A stretch of 64,000 nucleotides of DNA from an uncultured Lachnospiraceae bacterium. Its GTDB lineage: Bacteria > Bacillota > Clostridia > Lachnospirales > Lachnospiraceae. The notes beneath the pieces were generated by a model. It did no database searches. It had not been told where the DNA came from and worked only from the letters and a program-made list of their open reading frames with translations. Location of the stretch: assembly GCA_910588215.1 (NCBI GenBank), contig CAJUQJ010000010.1, positions 12,181 through 76,180 on the forward strand, read 5' to 3'. The translations under genes were made by a program, and so were the position numbers. Below, in pieces: positions 63,673-64,000 of this stretch; position 1 is the first letter of the stretch, and every line of letters begins with the position of its first letter.

Positions 63673-63939
63673 TTATTTTTTTCGCAGTTTCATCAGTTTA
63701 TCGATCTTATCCAGTTCTTCGGCGGTGGAGTATTTGCGGATCGTAGCTGTGATCGTTTCAATCTCTTCGTTGCTGAATGAAATGTGTTGGTCCATCCCCC
63801 GCTTGGCGATAGACATTAGGAATGGCATCATCTGTTCTTTTTTCAGGGATTGACTCTCGAATACAAGAGCTTGTAGAAAATTGAGTTTTGCTTTGTCGAT
63901 CTTTGAGACGGCGGGATCATCCATCCAGTTTCCGGACAT
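63673..63939 (-). CDS. Small conserved-looking hypothetical protein
   Basis: An 88-residue helical, soluble protein (MSGNWMDDPAVSKIDKAKLN, ending LDKIDKLMKLRKK). On the minus strand AGGAGGAACAAATCT precedes the ATG, a strong ribosome site. No domain was recognised. The basic C-terminus and size might suit a small regulatory or nucleic-acid-associated protein, but this is only an impression. Confidence 0.75.
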   Translation of the reverse strand: MSGNWMDDPAVSKIDKAKLNFLQALVFESQSLKKEQMMPFLMSIAKRGMDQHISFSNEEIETITATIRKYSTAEELDKIDKLMKLRKK

Positions 63940-64000
63940 AGATTTGTTCCTCCTGTTTCGGTTAAATTAATGATAAGGTTCGAGATTCTGCTGCTGGAAC

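Overview
The window looks like a chromosomal segment of a spore-forming, anaerobic Clostridia bacterium, most likely a gut Lachnospiraceae. The evidence is a cotJ spore-coat operon, a SpoIID-domain protein, a monomeric [FeFe] hydrogenase behind a Rex-like operator, a Phe T-box, TTG/GTG starts with strong AGGAGG ribosome sites, and GH13/GH31 carbohydrate enzymes. No rRNA, tRNA or CRISPR array was seen.

Bases 1-16260 are an accessory, mobile-element region. It opens with the 3' end of a large serine recombinase and ends with a second serine recombinase that has lost its catalytic N-terminus. Between them lies a complete metallophore-type transport island: TetR; a YbtPQ/IrtAB-like exporter-fold ABC pair; an ECF transporter (MptD-type S, T, and a double-ATPase A); an AraC regulator; a MATE exporter; a second ABC pair; and an orphan winged-helix regulator. 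The three transport units are each preceded by the same dyad, GGTTAG-N6-CTAAYC, next to a hairpin. Two of them also share a nearly identical upstream promoter block. The right border falls inside cotJC, so the element interrupts a spore-coat gene. The second recombinase may itself be split by a nested insertion marked by four 20-bp direct repeats.

From about 16.4 kb onward the content is mostly housekeeping. It runs: cotJA-cotJB-cotJC'; a GldA/GldFG-like ABC system; the hydrogenase; gltX; a UvrD-type helicase; a DUF1292 protein; a GH13 protein that has lost its catalytic residues; DUF5662; a Cys/Arg/Glu-rich small protein; trpS; a histidine phosphatase; an HflK/HflC pair; TPR and DUF4037 proteins; a NusG-II/Gx-transporter pair; ruvAB; a coiled-coil protein; and an Abi_2 (HEPN) protein.

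The last third holds a GH31 glucosidase, a probable 6S RNA, the SpoIID protein, a YihY membrane protein, a Phe T-box with pheST, an M18 aminopeptidase, queA, PilZ, VanZ, tyrA-aroA on the minus strand, an EF-G-like GTPase, a strongly structured intergenic RNA candidate, leuS, and a small minus-strand protein. Several dispersed repeats and two MITE-like inverted-repeat elements sit between these genes.
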